A stretch of 64,000 bases of DNA from NCBI RefSeq assembly GCF_012027305.1, contig NZ_SNUF01000001.1, positions 744,001-808,000 of the forward strand. The letters run 5' to 3'. This DNA is from Thermococcus sp. MAR1 (lineage in GTDB: Archaea; Methanobacteriota_B; Thermococci; Thermococcales; Thermococcaceae). The notes below the pieces were generated by a model that saw only the letters and a program-made list of their open reading frames with translations, did no database searches and was not told the DNA's origin. Below are positions 54,955-63,610 of the stretch, one piece after another (within the stretch, counting starts at the first letter, position 1; each line of letters opens with the position of its first letter). The translations under genes were made by a program, and so were the position numbers.

Positions 54955-55425
54955 TTAGTTCCCCTCGGCCTTGACTTCCTTAACGCTCTCGGCCATCGCT
55001 ATGCCGTTCGAACCTTCAAAGGAGATCTTCTCCGGCAGCGACACCTTCACCGGCACGGCTTTCTCTTTATCTTCGCTTGGAGACCAGCTTATCAAATCGC
55101 CCTTCTCAACGTCGAGCGTTTTTATCAGTCCAAGGGGCCCCTCTATTATGTACTTGGCCGGCTCTTTTGGAGCGTAAAGCCGCCATTTCCGGGCGGTTTT
55201 GAAATCAACCACCCGTCTCGCTGAATCGAGCCAGATGACGTCTATATCGCTCAGCATGAAGAACATGTGAATAGAAGCGTTAGCCTTCGTCTCGGCGGGA
55301 AGAACGAAGACCAGAGCGTAGTTGATGTTTCTAACCAGCATTAGTCCCCGGAAGCGCTTAAAGAAGCTGTCCGCCAGCTTCACAGGCCCGTGCCACGTTT
55401 TTGCTTTTGTCTCGTTGACGAGCAT
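54955..55425 (-). CDS. DUF192 family protein
   Basis: 156 residues. DUF192 core: [48 protein letters not shown] and [13 protein letters not shown]. Small beta-barrel family, often secreted in bacteria; here no signal peptide. Function unknown. ATG 55425 is preferred; the upstream frame lacks conserved sequence and overlaps the promoter. Confidence 0.85.
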   Translation of the reverse strand: MLVNETKAKTWHGPVKLADSFFKRFRGLMLVRNINYALVFVLPAETKANASIHMFFMLSDIDVIWLDSARRVVDFKTARKWRLYAPKEPAKYIIEGPLGLIKTLDVEKGDLISWSPSEDKEKAVPVKVSLPEKISFEGSNGIAMAESVKEVKAEGN

Positions 55426-55474
55426 GGTAAGAAATGGGGGCGCGGGTTGATAAGTTTTTGGGAAAGGAAAAATA

Positions 55475-56035
55475 TTAAAGTTCCCCTGACTTGGCCTTCT
55501 CTCCAAGTTCAAAGCCCTTGTGGAGGGCCTTCAGGTTTATCTCCTCCGTTCCCTTCGGCACAGCGTCCAAAACGGCCTTCTCTATGGCCTTCCTGCTCAC
55601 GACGCCGGTCCATGCCGTCAGGATTCCGAGGGTGAGGATGTTCATCGTGAGGCTTAAACCCGTGGTTTCCTCGGCTATTTCCGTGAGCGGTAGCGAGACC
55701 ACCTCAAGCCCCTTCTCAAACTCGATGTCCCTGTGTGGAACGAGCTCCTCCTCGACTATTATCCTAGCACCCTCTCTGACGGTGTGGAGGTACTTGTTGT
55801 ATGCCTCCTGGGAGAAAAAGACGGCGCAGTCAGGATTGAGGGTCTTGGGGTAGTCTATGGGCTCGTCGCTGATGACTACCTCCGCCTTGCTCGCCCCGCC
55901 CCTCGATTCTGGCCCGTAGGCCTGCGTCTGCACCGCGTAGAGGTTCTCGTAAACGGCAGCAGCTCTGCCAAGGATGACACTGGCGAGGATAACTCCCTGA
56001 CCGCCGAAGCCGCTGAAGAGTATCTCCTTCCTCAT
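55475..56035 (-). CDS. 2-oxoacid:ferredoxin oxidoreductase gamma subunit (operon 2)
   Basis: 186-residue gamma-type subunit ([37 protein letters not shown]), the domain that binds CoA in these enzymes. Start ATG overlaps the beta stop (ATGA) with GGTGG upstream. Third gene of the alpha-beta-gamma set at 55475-58026. Confidence 0.92.
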   Translation of the reverse strand: MRKEILFSGFGGQGVILASVILGRAAAVYENLYAVQTQAYGPESRGGASKAEVVISDEPIDYPKTLNPDCAVFFSQEAYNKYLHTVREGARIIVEEELVPHRDIEFEKGLEVVSLPLTEIAEETTGLSLTMNILTLGILTAWTGVVSRKAIEKAVLDAVPKGTEEINLKALHKGFELGEKAKSGEL

Positions 56036-56877
56036 TCCTCCCACCCCATCATCTTCTTGGCACGCTTCTTGTAGGCTTCGTACTCCCTCACGAGACCGGG
56101 CCTGTCCCTGTCGGCGAATTCACCTATGACGATCTTGCCCTCGAGCTCCTCTGGAGACATCTTCTTGGCCTTCGCGAGCGGGACGGTTATCTTCTGGTAC
56201 CAGCGGAGAAGTTCCGGAGCGGTCTTCATCCTGTTCCTCCTTCCGAAGCTTATCGGGCACGGCGAGAGGAACTCGACTAAAGTGAAGCCCTCCTTCTGGA
56301 GAGCCTTCTTTATACTGTTGATTCCCTGGATGTAGTTGAAGACACTCCATCTCGCCACGTAGTTGGCCCCGGCCGAGACCGCCAAATCAGCTATGTCGAA
56401 GGGGTTCTCGAACTGGCCGTACGGCGCTGTGGTTCCGCGCAGGCCCTTTAGAGCTGTTGGCGCGACCTGTCCGCCGGTCATTCCGTAGGTGAAGTTGTTG
56501 ATGAGTATCACTGTAACGTCGAGGTTTCTCCTGATGGCGTGAATGAAGTGGTTCCCACCGATGGCTGCGGCATCTCCGTCGCCCATGAAGGCTATTATCT
56601 TGAGGTTTGGGTTTGCGAGCTTTATGCCGGTGGCAAACGCTAAAGCCCTCCCGTGGGTCGTGTGCAGGCCGTCGAAGTTTACAAAACCCGGAACGCGTGA
56701 GGAACAGCCGATTCCGCTGACCCAGACTATCTCGTCCGGGTTCAGCTTTAAGTCATCTATCGCTCGGAGCGTGTACTGTAAAGCTGAGCCTATTCCACAG
56801 CCCGGACAGAATATTGTAGGAAGCATGTCCTTTCTCAGGTACTTGTCGCGAATCTCATAGGCGGATTTCAGGTACAT
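56032..56877 (-). CDS. 2-oxoacid:ferredoxin oxidoreductase beta subunit (operon 2)
   Basis: 281-residue beta subunit, which binds thiamine diphosphate and one [4Fe-4S] cluster. PTIFCPGCGIGS gives two cluster cysteines, with others in GIGCSSRVPG and LSPCPISFG. MGDGDAAAIGGNHF is the ThDP/Mg motif (GDGx~NN). Paired with alpha at 56878. Confidence 0.93.
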   Translation of the reverse strand: MYLKSAYEIRDKYLRKDMLPTIFCPGCGIGSALQYTLRAIDDLKLNPDEIVWVSGIGCSSRVPGFVNFDGLHTTHGRALAFATGIKLANPNLKIIAFMGDGDAAAIGGNHFIHAIRRNLDVTVILINNFTYGMTGGQVAPTALKGLRGTTAPYGQFENPFDIADLAVSAGANYVARWSVFNYIQGINSIKKALQKEGFTLVEFLSPCPISFGRRNRMKTAPELLRWYQKITVPLAKAKKMSPEELEGKIVIGEFADRDRPGLVREYEAYKKRAKKMMGWEE

Positions 56878-58026
56878 TCAGCCCACCACCCTCTCGACTA
56901 TCTCCATCGGAGTGTGAACCTCGCCGCCGATCTTCGCTATCAGCTCGACCTCAGCTTTCCCGTTCGCCCCTTCCTTGACGAGGTGGTAGAGCTGTCCGAG
57001 GTTCATCTCCGGGACGTATATCCTCTTCACCTGCTCGGCAAGCTCCTCAATCATCTCGAAGTCAAAGGGCCATATCGTGTTGAGCTTCAGCAGACCGGCT
57101 TTAACGCCCCTCTCGCGGAGAATCTTAACGGCCCTTACTGCCGAGCGGGAAACGATGCCGGTGCTTATTATCGCTACCTCGGCATCATCGAGCTCAAAGG
57201 CGTCGTAGGTTATGATGTCCATCTTGTTGCGCTCCAGCTTTTCGATTATTCTTCGTATGAGCTTCTCGTGAACCTCCGCATCTACCGTCTTGGGCCTTCC
57301 GCGCTCGTCGTGCGTCAAACCTGTAACGTAGGTTCTGTACCCCCTGCCGAATATCGGCATCGGCGGAACACCGTCGCCGTGTATGTCGCCGAACGGGAAC
57401 TTCGCCTCCTCCTCGTTGGCGGGGAGCTTACGGTCTATAATCTCTATCTCCCCGGGATTTGGAATGTAAACCCTCTCGCGCATGTGGGCTATCTCGGCGT
57501 CGGTGAGCAGAACTACCGGAGTCCTGTACTTCTCGGCCAGATTGAAGGCCCTTATCGTCAGGTCAAAGGCCTCCTGGACGGTTGAGGGACTGAGGACTAT
57601 GAGCGAATGGTCGCCGTGAGTTCCCCAAATGGCCTGCATTATGTCGCCCTGCGCCGCCAAAGTTGGCTGGCCCGTCGACGGACCGCCGCGCTGGACGTCC
57701 ACGACAACGACCGGGGTTTCAGTCATTATCGCGTAGCCGAGGTTCTCCTGCATGAGGCTGAACCCTGGCCCGCTAGTTGCAGTCATGGCCTTCGCCCCGG
57801 CCCAGGAGGCGCCTATTATCGCCGCCATGCTGGCCAGCTCGTCTTCCATCTGTATGCTTACTCCATCAACGAGGGGCATGTAGAGCGCCATCGCCTCGAA
57901 TATCTCGCTTGCGGGCGTTATCGGATAGCCAGCGTAGAAGCGGCAGCCGGCCAAGATAGCCGCCCTCGCTATCGCCTCATCGCCCTGAATGAAATCACTC
58001 CTACCGACAGGGAAAGGGTACTTCAT
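56878..58026 (-). CDS. 2-oxoacid:ferredoxin oxidoreductase alpha subunit (operon 2)
   Basis: 382-residue alpha subunit with the pyrimidine-binding domain (GCRFYAGYPITPASEIFE, QMEDELASMAAIIGAS, TATSGPGFSLMQENLGYA) and a C-terminal transketolase-like domain. Its substrate class is unsettled; the equivalent P. furiosus set beside KGOR is described as an orphan oxidoreductase. ATGA overlap with DUF2283. Confidence 0.93.
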   Translation of the reverse strand: MKYPFPVGRSDFIQGDEAIARAAILAGCRFYAGYPITPASEIFEAMALYMPLVDGVSIQMEDELASMAAIIGASWAGAKAMTATSGPGFSLMQENLGYAIMTETPVVVVDVQRGGPSTGQPTLAAQGDIMQAIWGTHGDHSLIVLSPSTVQEAFDLTIRAFNLAEKYRTPVVLLTDAEIAHMRERVYIPNPGEIEIIDRKLPANEEEAKFPFGDIHGDGVPPMPIFGRGYRTYVTGLTHDERGRPKTVDAEVHEKLIRRIIEKLERNKMDIITYDAFELDDAEVAIISTGIVSRSAVRAVKILRERGVKAGLLKLNTIWPFDFEMIEELAEQVKRIYVPEMNLGQLYHLVKEGANGKAEVELIAKIGGEVHTPMEIVERVVG

Positions 58027-58229
58027 GCCATCACCCCGCGGGGAATGCGAACTATCAGCTCGTTGAAATCAACGGCCTTGGAAGCGTCGAGGATTTCTAT
58101 TTCCACCACTTCACCTTTCTCGTTGAGGTGGGCTATTATCCCCTCTTCCAAGTCAATCGAATCAACAATCCTGTCCTCCTTCAGGCGAATAATCAAAACG
58201 TCAGCATCCTCCGAGAGCTTAATCATCAT
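58023..58229 (-). CDS. DUF2283 protein between the two oxidoreductase sets
   Basis: 68 residues of DUF2283 type: DADVLIIRLKEDRIVDSIDL, GIIAHLNEKGEVVEIEILDA. It overlaps the upstream gamma stop and the downstream alpha start by 4 nt each, so the whole block is translationally coupled. Function unknown; some members occur as antitoxin-like genes. Confidence 0.85.
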   Translation of the reverse strand: MMIKLSEDADVLIIRLKEDRIVDSIDLEEGIIAHLNEKGEVVEIEILDASKAVDFNELIVRIPRGVMA

Positions 58230-58738
58230 CTTTTACCCTCCTCGTAACCAACCCTGAAGGCTTTGATGTTTATCTCCTCCGTTCCCTTGGGAACCCTCCT
58301 CCTTATGGCCTCCTCGACGCTTTCCTTCTTCACAACGCCGGTTTTCGCCACGAGGTAGCCTAAAGCCACCATGTTGACGGTGAGTGCTAGACCTGTGTTC
58401 TCCTCAGCCAGGCGCGTGAATGGGGCACCGATGTAGTCCCTATCTGGCTTAACCAGGTCGGTGTCTATAATCAGCAGTCCATCCTTTCTCAGCTCGTCCT
58501 TCACCGTGTCGTAGCCGAGCTGGGCGAGGGCAACCAGGACGTCCGCCTCGGTGACTATGACGTCGTAAATCGGCTCCCTGGATATTATTACGTCCGCTAT
58601 GGAGTGGCCGCCCCTGCTTGCGGAGCTGTAGTCCTGGGTCTGGACGACGTTCAGCCCCTCTATGGCGGCGGCCTCGCCGAGTATGACACCGGCCAGGACA
58701 ACGCCCTGGCCTCCTATACCTGCAAACCTAACCTGCAT
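58226..58738 (-). CDS. korG: 2-oxoglutarate-type ferredoxin oxidoreductase gamma subunit
   Basis: 170-residue gamma subunit (GIGGQGVVLAGVILGEAA; QTQDYSSASRGGHSIADVI). It completes the delta-alpha-beta-gamma set whose other genes lie at 59387-61716, but is separated from beta by a HEPN/MNT pair. The start lies 3 nt after the HEPN stop. Confidence 0.93.
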   Translation of the reverse strand: MQVRFAGIGGQGVVLAGVILGEAAAIEGLNVVQTQDYSSASRGGHSIADVIISREPIYDVIVTEADVLVALAQLGYDTVKDELRKDGLLIIDTDLVKPDRDYIGAPFTRLAEENTGLALTVNMVALGYLVAKTGVVKKESVEEAIRRRVPKGTEEINIKAFRVGYEEGKR

Positions 58739-58741
58739 ACG

Positions 58742-59122
58742 TCACACCCCCAAGTCGAGGTATTTCTTCGTGAACTCCAAAAACTCACGTGCTGACTTTA
58801 AGACGTCACTGGCCTCTTTTTCGGTGTATTCAACGAACACATCGTAATCCGCTGTGTGCCTCATGTTCAGGGCCTTTGAGTAGGCAGTAAAAAGTCTCGC
58901 CGGCATCTCTCCGCTTTTAACGAACTCCTTCCCAAGCTGGGCGTGGACACCGGCGTGGCTTTTTGGAGCAATCCCCTTTGAGAGAAGCAGTGCCCTGGCA
59001 CAGTAGAACATCGAGTAATAGGCACTCGATATGGCAAACCCGTAGTGATCGTTTGAAAGCAGCTCTTCTGAAGCTTTAAGCCGCTCCTCGGCTTTTCTGA
59101 TCAGGGCTTCTATCTCTTTCAT
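58742..59122 (-). CDS. HEPN domain toxin
   Basis: 126 residues, four-helix HEPN protein: RKAEERLKASEELLSNDHYG, SAYYSMFYCARALLLSKGI, HTADYDVFVEYTEKEASD. HEPN proteins are RNases and pair with MNT nucleotidyltransferases that inactivate them. It lies inside the korDAB-korG operon, coupled by 4 nt to the MNT gene and 3 nt before korG. Confidence 0.88.
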   Translation of the reverse strand: MKEIEALIRKAEERLKASEELLSNDHYGFAISSAYYSMFYCARALLLSKGIAPKSHAGVHAQLGKEFVKSGEMPARLFTAYSKALNMRHTADYDVFVEYTEKEASDVLKSAREFLEFTKKYLDLGV

Positions 59123-59394
59123 ACTGCAATGCCCTCCTTCAGTGCGCTCATGTAGATGCTGTCCCTTCTTGAGTGGGGCACTATCATAACCGAAATTCCA
59201 AGTTCAATGGTCAGCTCTGCACTTAGCTTTCCAACGACGTCCCAGTCCTCTGGATTGACCCTATCAAGAACTACCATAACGTCGAGGTCGCTCTCCTCAT
59301 TCCAGTCTCCCCTCGCCCTTGAGCCGAAGATTATCACTTCCTTTACCCTCTCATCGAAGGCTTCCCTGATCTTTCTGCCGATTACCTCAAACAT
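59119..59394 (-). CDS. MNT nucleotidyltransferase antitoxin
   Basis: About 91 residues with the minimal nucleotidyltransferase motif GSRARGDWNEESDLDVMVV and a third acidic residue further on (LTIELGISVMIV region). In known pairs MNT adds AMP to the HEPN toxin to silence it. ATG 59394 has GGTGAGG upstream and overlaps the end of korB by 8 nt. Confidence 0.88.
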   Translation of the reverse strand: MFEVIGRKIREAFDERVKEVIIFGSRARGDWNEESDLDVMVVLDRVNPEDWDVVGKLSAELTIELGISVMIVPHSRRDSIYMSALKEGIAV

Positions 59395-60250
59395 CCCCCT
59401 CACCTTTAAGCCCGAAATGCTCCTGAACCTCGTCTATGAGCTTGTTAAGCTCCGTGGTGAACTCCGGCCTCTCCCTGTTGACTATCTCCCCTATGACGAA
59501 CTTGCCCTCAAGCTCCTCCGGGCTCATGTTTCTCGCCCTGCTGACCGGGACCGAGTTCTTGAGGAACCACCTGAGCATCTCTGCCGGCTCCTTCATCCTG
59601 TTCCTCCTTCCGTACTGGACTGGACACTGGGAGATGACCTCAACGAGCGAGAAGCCCTTAACAGTTAGGGCCTTCTTTATGCTCTCGATGAGCTGGTAAA
59701 CGTGGGCAGTTGTCCACCTTGCCACGTAGCTAGCTCCGGCGGCAGCTACAGTCTCGGAAATCTGGAGCGGGTGCTCGATGTTCCTGTACGGGCTGGTTGT
59801 GGTCTTTGCGCCGAAAGGTGTCGTTGGGGCCACCTGTCCGCCCGTCATTCCGTAGATGAAGTTGTTCACGAGGATGACCGTTATGTCGATGTTTCTCCTT
59901 GCCGCATGGAGGAGGTGGTTGCCGCCTATGCTCGCCAGGTCGCCGTCGCCGCTTATGACGACGACCTTCTTGTCCGGCAAACCAACCTTGACGCCGGTGG
60001 CAAAGGCTATTGCCCTTCCATGGGTGGTGTGGAGGGTATCGGCAAGGAAGTACGGCGAGGCTATCCAGGCGGAGCAGCCTATCCCGCTGACGACCACCAA
60101 ATCCTTCGGGTCGAGCTTGAGCTGGTCTATCGCATTTGCAAAGGCGTTGAGGACCGTCCCACCGCCGCAGCCGGGACAGAGGGCCGTTGGTAAGGCCTCC
60201 TTGCGGAGATACTTGACCATCGGATAGGTGGAGTATATCTTCTTCGCCAT
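59387..60250 (-). CDS. korB: 2-oxoglutarate-type ferredoxin oxidoreductase beta subunit
   Basis: 287-residue beta subunit: LPTALCPGCGGGTVLN (cluster cysteines), GIGCSAWIAS, SGDGDLASIGGNHLLH (ThDP/Mg motif), QCPVQYGRRN. Same family as 56032-56877. Overlaps the korA stop by 1 nt. Confidence 0.93.
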   Translation of the reverse strand: MAKKIYSTYPMVKYLRKEALPTALCPGCGGGTVLNAFANAIDQLKLDPKDLVVVSGIGCSAWIASPYFLADTLHTTHGRAIAFATGVKVGLPDKKVVVISGDGDLASIGGNHLLHAARRNIDITVILVNNFIYGMTGGQVAPTTPFGAKTTTSPYRNIEHPLQISETVAAAGASYVARWTTAHVYQLIESIKKALTVKGFSLVEVISQCPVQYGRRNRMKEPAEMLRWFLKNSVPVSRARNMSPEELEGKFVIGEIVNRERPEFTTELNKLIDEVQEHFGLKGEGDV

Positions 60251-61440
60251 CAGGCAACACCCCTTATCTCGCGGAGGATTTCCTCAACAGTCAATGGAAC
60301 ACCGCCGATTTTGTTCACGCCCTTGAGGAGAACGTCGTCATTGACGTAGCGCTCGACCTCTATTATCATCTGGCCGAGGTTCATCTCGGCGACGAGTATT
60401 GCACCAACACGCTTTCCAAGCTCCCTCATTCTCTCGGCCGGGAACGGGTGGACTGTCTTCGGCACGAAGAGGCCGACCTTTATTCCCTCTTCCCTTGCCT
60501 TAAGAACCGCTCCGAGGGCTGGTCTCGCGGTAACGCCCCAGCTGACGACGAGTATCTCCGCATCGTCGGTGAAGTGCTCATCATAGCTTTCGTAAACCTC
60601 GCGGTTCTTCTCGATCTTGCGGTGGATTCTCCTCACGAGTTTATCGTGAACCTCTGGCGTGTAAACGTCCCTCAGGCCGGTTTCCTTGTGGGTCGAACCG
60701 GTGACGTGGGTGAAGTAGCCGTGGCCGAAGAGCGGCATCGGCGGCACGCCGTCACCGTGGGGGTCGCCGAAGGGGAGCTTAGCCTCTTCCTCGTCCTCCG
60801 GAAGCTTACGATAGGTTATTTCAACCTCAGAAACGTCCGGAATCTTTATCTGCTCCCTTGTGTGAGCTAAAACACCATCGAAGAGCACCACCACAGGCGT
60901 CCTCAGCTTCTCGGCAATGTTAAATGCCCTTATCGTCTCCCAGAAGGCGTCCTGTCCGCTCGTCGGAGAAACGGCAACGATTGGGTGGTCCCCGTGCGTC
61001 CCCCACCTTGCCTGGAAGAAGTCGCCCTGCGCTCCCTTGGTCGCCTGTCCGGTTGATGGGCCGCTCCTCTGAACGTCAACCAGAACGAGGGGCGTTTCCG
61101 TCATCACGGCGTAGCCTAGGTTTTCCTGCATAAGGCTGAACCCGGGGCCAGCTGTTGCCGTCATGACCTTGAAGCCCGTCCAGGAGGCGCCTATCATAGC
61201 CGCTATGCTTCCAATCTCGTCCTCCATCTGGAGGTAGTAGCCGCCGAGCTTTGGCAGTTCGCGAGCCATCGTCTCCGCTATCTCGCTGGAGGGGGTTATC
61301 GGATAACCCGCGTAGAAGCGGCAGCCTGCGAAGAGAGCGCCGTAAGCGACAGCCTCGTTGCCCTGCATGAAGTAGTTGCCCGGTTTGTAGAGCTTTCTAA
61401 GGAGCCTGACTTGCTCAGGCTCGTCACCACGGATGATCAT
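60250..61440 (-). CDS. korA: 2-oxoglutarate-type ferredoxin oxidoreductase alpha subunit
   Basis: 396-residue alpha subunit (YFMQGNEAVAYGALFAGCRF, YPITPSSEIAETMAREL, QMEDEIGSIAAMIGAS, TATAGPGFSLMQENLGYA). By recall it is the counterpart of P. furiosus KorA, 2-oxoglutarate:ferredoxin oxidoreductase. Follows the delta gene by 3 nt. Confidence 0.93.
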   Translation of the reverse strand: MIIRGDEPEQVRLLRKLYKPGNYFMQGNEAVAYGALFAGCRFYAGYPITPSSEIAETMARELPKLGGYYLQMEDEIGSIAAMIGASWTGFKVMTATAGPGFSLMQENLGYAVMTETPLVLVDVQRSGPSTGQATKGAQGDFFQARWGTHGDHPIVAVSPTSGQDAFWETIRAFNIAEKLRTPVVVLFDGVLAHTREQIKIPDVSEVEITYRKLPEDEEEAKLPFGDPHGDGVPPMPLFGHGYFTHVTGSTHKETGLRDVYTPEVHDKLVRRIHRKIEKNREVYESYDEHFTDDAEILVVSWGVTARPALGAVLKAREEGIKVGLFVPKTVHPFPAERMRELGKRVGAILVAEMNLGQMIIEVERYVNDDVLLKGVNKIGGVPLTVEEILREIRGVA

Positions 61441-61443
61441 GAG

Positions 61444-61716
61444 TCACCACCTTACCGCTATCGCGAAGTCCGGGCAGAGGAGCTCGCAGAGCTTGCACTT
61501 GACGCACTTTTCCGCATTGACGGGGACCGGGTAGTGGACACCCTTCTCGCTCAGCTCCTTGCTCCACTCAAAGACCTTTCTCGGGCACATCTCAACGCAA
61601 ATACCACAGCCCTTGCATAGAAAAGTGTCCACATCGATTTCAACGATTCCTTCCGCCTTGCCGGTAACGAGGTAGTCGGACCTTTCGACCACAGTTTTCC
61701 CTTCGACATCTGCCAT
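61444..61716 (-). CDS. korD: Ferredoxin-like delta subunit of oxidoreductase
   Basis: About 90 residues with two [4Fe-4S] motifs: CKGCGICVEMCP and CVKCKLCELLCP. It transfers electrons from the ThDP site to ferredoxin. First gene of the operon; ATG 61716 has GGTGA upstream, and the earlier in-frame starts lie in the promoter. Only one delta gene serves both alpha-beta-gamma sets here. Confidence 0.93.
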   Translation of the reverse strand: MADVEGKTVVERSDYLVTGKAEGIVEIDVDTFLCKGCGICVEMCPRKVFEWSKELSEKGVHYPVPVNAEKCVKCKLCELLCPDFAIAVRW

Positions 61717-61756
61717 AAGCATCACCCATGAATTGCTCAGCGGTTTTACGTTTGTC

Positions 61757-61768
61757 AACATTTAAAGG
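61757..61768 (-). promoter_or_regulatory. TATA box of ferredoxin oxidoreductase operon
   Basis: Minus strand ccTTTAAATGTTG, about 45 nt before korD, with predicted start about 20 nt before the ATG. The rest of the 61717-61908 gap is AT-rich and holds the 3' region of the RaSEA gene; I see no gene in it. Confidence 0.55.
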
Positions 61769-61908
61769 TTTCGTGCATGATCCAAAATGTCCATCGGAGA
61801 ACGTGGGAGTTCCAGCCCGGAAATTAAAAAACGCCCAGTATGGAGAAAGAACAATACAAACAAATTTCATATTTCGGGGTTTTTTCTCGTACCTCTGACG
61901 TATGCCTA

Positions 61909-62883
61909 TTACCACGTCAGCAGCTGCCAGTCGAGGAGGCCGTTCTCAACTATATACCCCCACCTCTCGCGGCACTCCTGCTTGAGGTTCTCGATGTGGG
62001 TTAAATCCTGCGTTGCCGAGAACTTCTTTATTGCCCTTCCTATGGTCCGGTCGTAGTCCGTGAGGCAGTTATGTGGCCCGCGCTTCGAGCCAGCCCCCAC
62101 CGGGTCGCTCAGGATCCTCTTGTTGGGGAAGCGCTTCTTCGCCCATATTAGGACTTCAACCGCGCTCCAGAGCCAGGGCGGGCGATACTCATTCTTCTCC
62201 CAGAGTCTCTCGTAGAGCGTCCCCTTCTGGATATCGGTGATGTTTATCGAGAAGGTGTCAGTGTAGGGCTCGGCTTTGATTATGCTCTCCTTGACGTCCT
62301 CTATGCCGTCGCGTTCGCTCAGGAAAATCGGCTTCAGCAGGAGGTATGTTTTGACCCTTGCCCCGGCTTCGTGTGTAATCTCGGCCGCTTTAACGAAGTC
62401 CTCGAAGGTGTTCCCCTTGTTGATTGAGACATCGGCTATATCGTCGTTGGCCGTTTCAAGACCTATGGCAACTTCGAAGTGCTTATCCGGGACTATCTCT
62501 GCCAGCTCCTTAACGGCCTCGTATCTCACGAGTTCGCTCCTGCTCTCTACCACGATTTCCTCGACGTTTTCCATCCCAGCTAAAAGCTCGAAGATTCTCC
62601 TCCGGGTTTCGGGCTTCAGCTCACCGTTGTCTAGGAAAGAGCCGGAGGTGAACATCCTCACCGCGAAGGGCCCCTTCTTGCCTTCGATTTTTTTGAGGGC
62701 CTCCTTAACGTAGTCCACTATGGCATCTTGGCTCCACTTAACCTTTGGCGCGGCAGTTGGGTAGGCGCACATGTAACAGGCCTGGTTGATCCTGAAGCGG
62801 TAGCAGCCTATCGTGGGCAGGATTATGAAAAGTGCCGTTCCGGGCTTCCCGGCGACGTTGTCCTCGCTTGTCCAGTATGTCAT
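61909..62883 (-). CDS. raSEA: Archaeosine synthase radical SAM subunit RaSEA
   Basis: 324-residue radical SAM enzyme of the TIGR01210 type. The cluster cysteines appear as GCYRFRINQACYMCAYP, an atypical CX8CX2C spacing similar to Elp3. Family knowledge: with ArcS it turns preQ0-derived lysine adduct into archaeosine at tRNA position 15. ATG 62883 follows AGGTGAG; the very long upstream frame has no conserved sequence and covers the promoter (cctttaaaaa). Confidence 0.88.
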   Translation of the reverse strand: MTYWTSEDNVAGKPGTALFIILPTIGCYRFRINQACYMCAYPTAAPKVKWSQDAIVDYVKEALKKIEGKKGPFAVRMFTSGSFLDNGELKPETRRRIFELLAGMENVEEIVVESRSELVRYEAVKELAEIVPDKHFEVAIGLETANDDIADVSINKGNTFEDFVKAAEITHEAGARVKTYLLLKPIFLSERDGIEDVKESIIKAEPYTDTFSINITDIQKGTLYERLWEKNEYRPPWLWSAVEVLIWAKKRFPNKRILSDPVGAGSKRGPHNCLTDYDRTIGRAIKKFSATQDLTHIENLKQECRERWGYIVENGLLDWQLLTW

Positions 62884-62973
62884 TCTCTCACCTAAGCCTC
62901 GCTGGGAGTTAGGGTTTTTAAAGGTGAGGGAAGGTTTAAATTGATCGGCACCGAGGGTTTTAATGGTGAGAAA

Positions 62974-63162
62974 ATGGAGGACGTTGAGAAAATCATAGCC
63001 CGTCACAAGACTGACGATCCCCTTTGGCTTGAGATTCAACTCGCCCTTCTCTTGGGCAAGATTGACAAGGAAGAAGCACTGAGGAGGTCTAAGGGAATAA
63101 TGAAAACCTCCAAATCCTGGCAGGAGCTGGAGGCAGAGATGTATGATGAGCTTGTTCCTTGA
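62974..63162 (+). CDS. vapB: VapB-type antitoxin
   Basis: 62 residues: MEDVEKIIARHKTDDPLWLE and a C-terminal GIMKTSKSWQELEAEMYDEL almost identical in pattern to the antitoxin at 11146-11355. GGTGAG before the ATG; TATA gtttaaatt near 62934. Overlaps the toxin by 20 nt. Confidence 0.83.
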   Translation: MEDVEKIIARHKTDDPLWLEIQLALLLGKIDKEEALRRSKGIMKTSKSWQELEAEMYDELVP

Positions 63163-63610
63163 CAGTAACCTCTTCATTGAACACCTTAAGGGCAACTCAG
63201 ATGCCTCTGCGCTCCTCTCAGAGTTAATGAGGAGAAATTTCCGATTGTTTACCAACGAAACCGTATACAACGAAGTTCTCTTTGTTTACCTTCGCACCAA
63301 TGTTGGCGGATACTGGAAGCTGAAAAAGAACATAGAAGAGGTTAAAGAAGCTGCCAAAACTTTCATTCTTCAGGTCTTGCCCCTGCTGAGTTCTACTAAT
63401 TTCCTAGACACCACTCATGAGGTTAGCCTTCTCTCGCTTAAATTCACTGCAAAATACGGTCTCCTCCCAAGCGATGCCCTAATACTAGCAACCGCGAAAT
63501 ACTACGGTCTCGACGGCATTGTTAGTCTCGATACTGATCTCCTCCAGATTGCACCCAAGGAGGGATTGCTTGCTATTTCAAAGGTTGGGGATTTGGAGGG
63601 AGAACGGTGA
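63143..63610 (+). CDS. vapC: VapC-type PIN domain toxin
   Basis: 155-residue PIN protein: D in LFLDSNLFIEHLK, E in TNETVYNEVLFVY, D in LPSDALILATA, D in SLDTDLLQIA. Paralogous to 10734-11165 in sequence and in its 20-nt overlap with vapB. GTGA overlap with surE downstream. Confidence 0.9.
   Translation: MMSLFLDSNLFIEHLKGNSDASALLSELMRRNFRLFTNETVYNEVLFVYLRTNVGGYWKLKKNIEEVKEAAKTFILQVLPLLSSTNFLDTTHEVSLLSLKFTAKYGLLPSDALILATAKYYGLDGIVSLDTDLLQIAPKEGLLAISKVGDLEGER

Noticed and set aside
61909-63270. RaSEA as a 453-residue protein starting far upstream
   Set aside because: The first 129 codons lack conserved sequence and span the divergent promoters and the vapB gene. The ATG at 62883 has a strong ribosome site.
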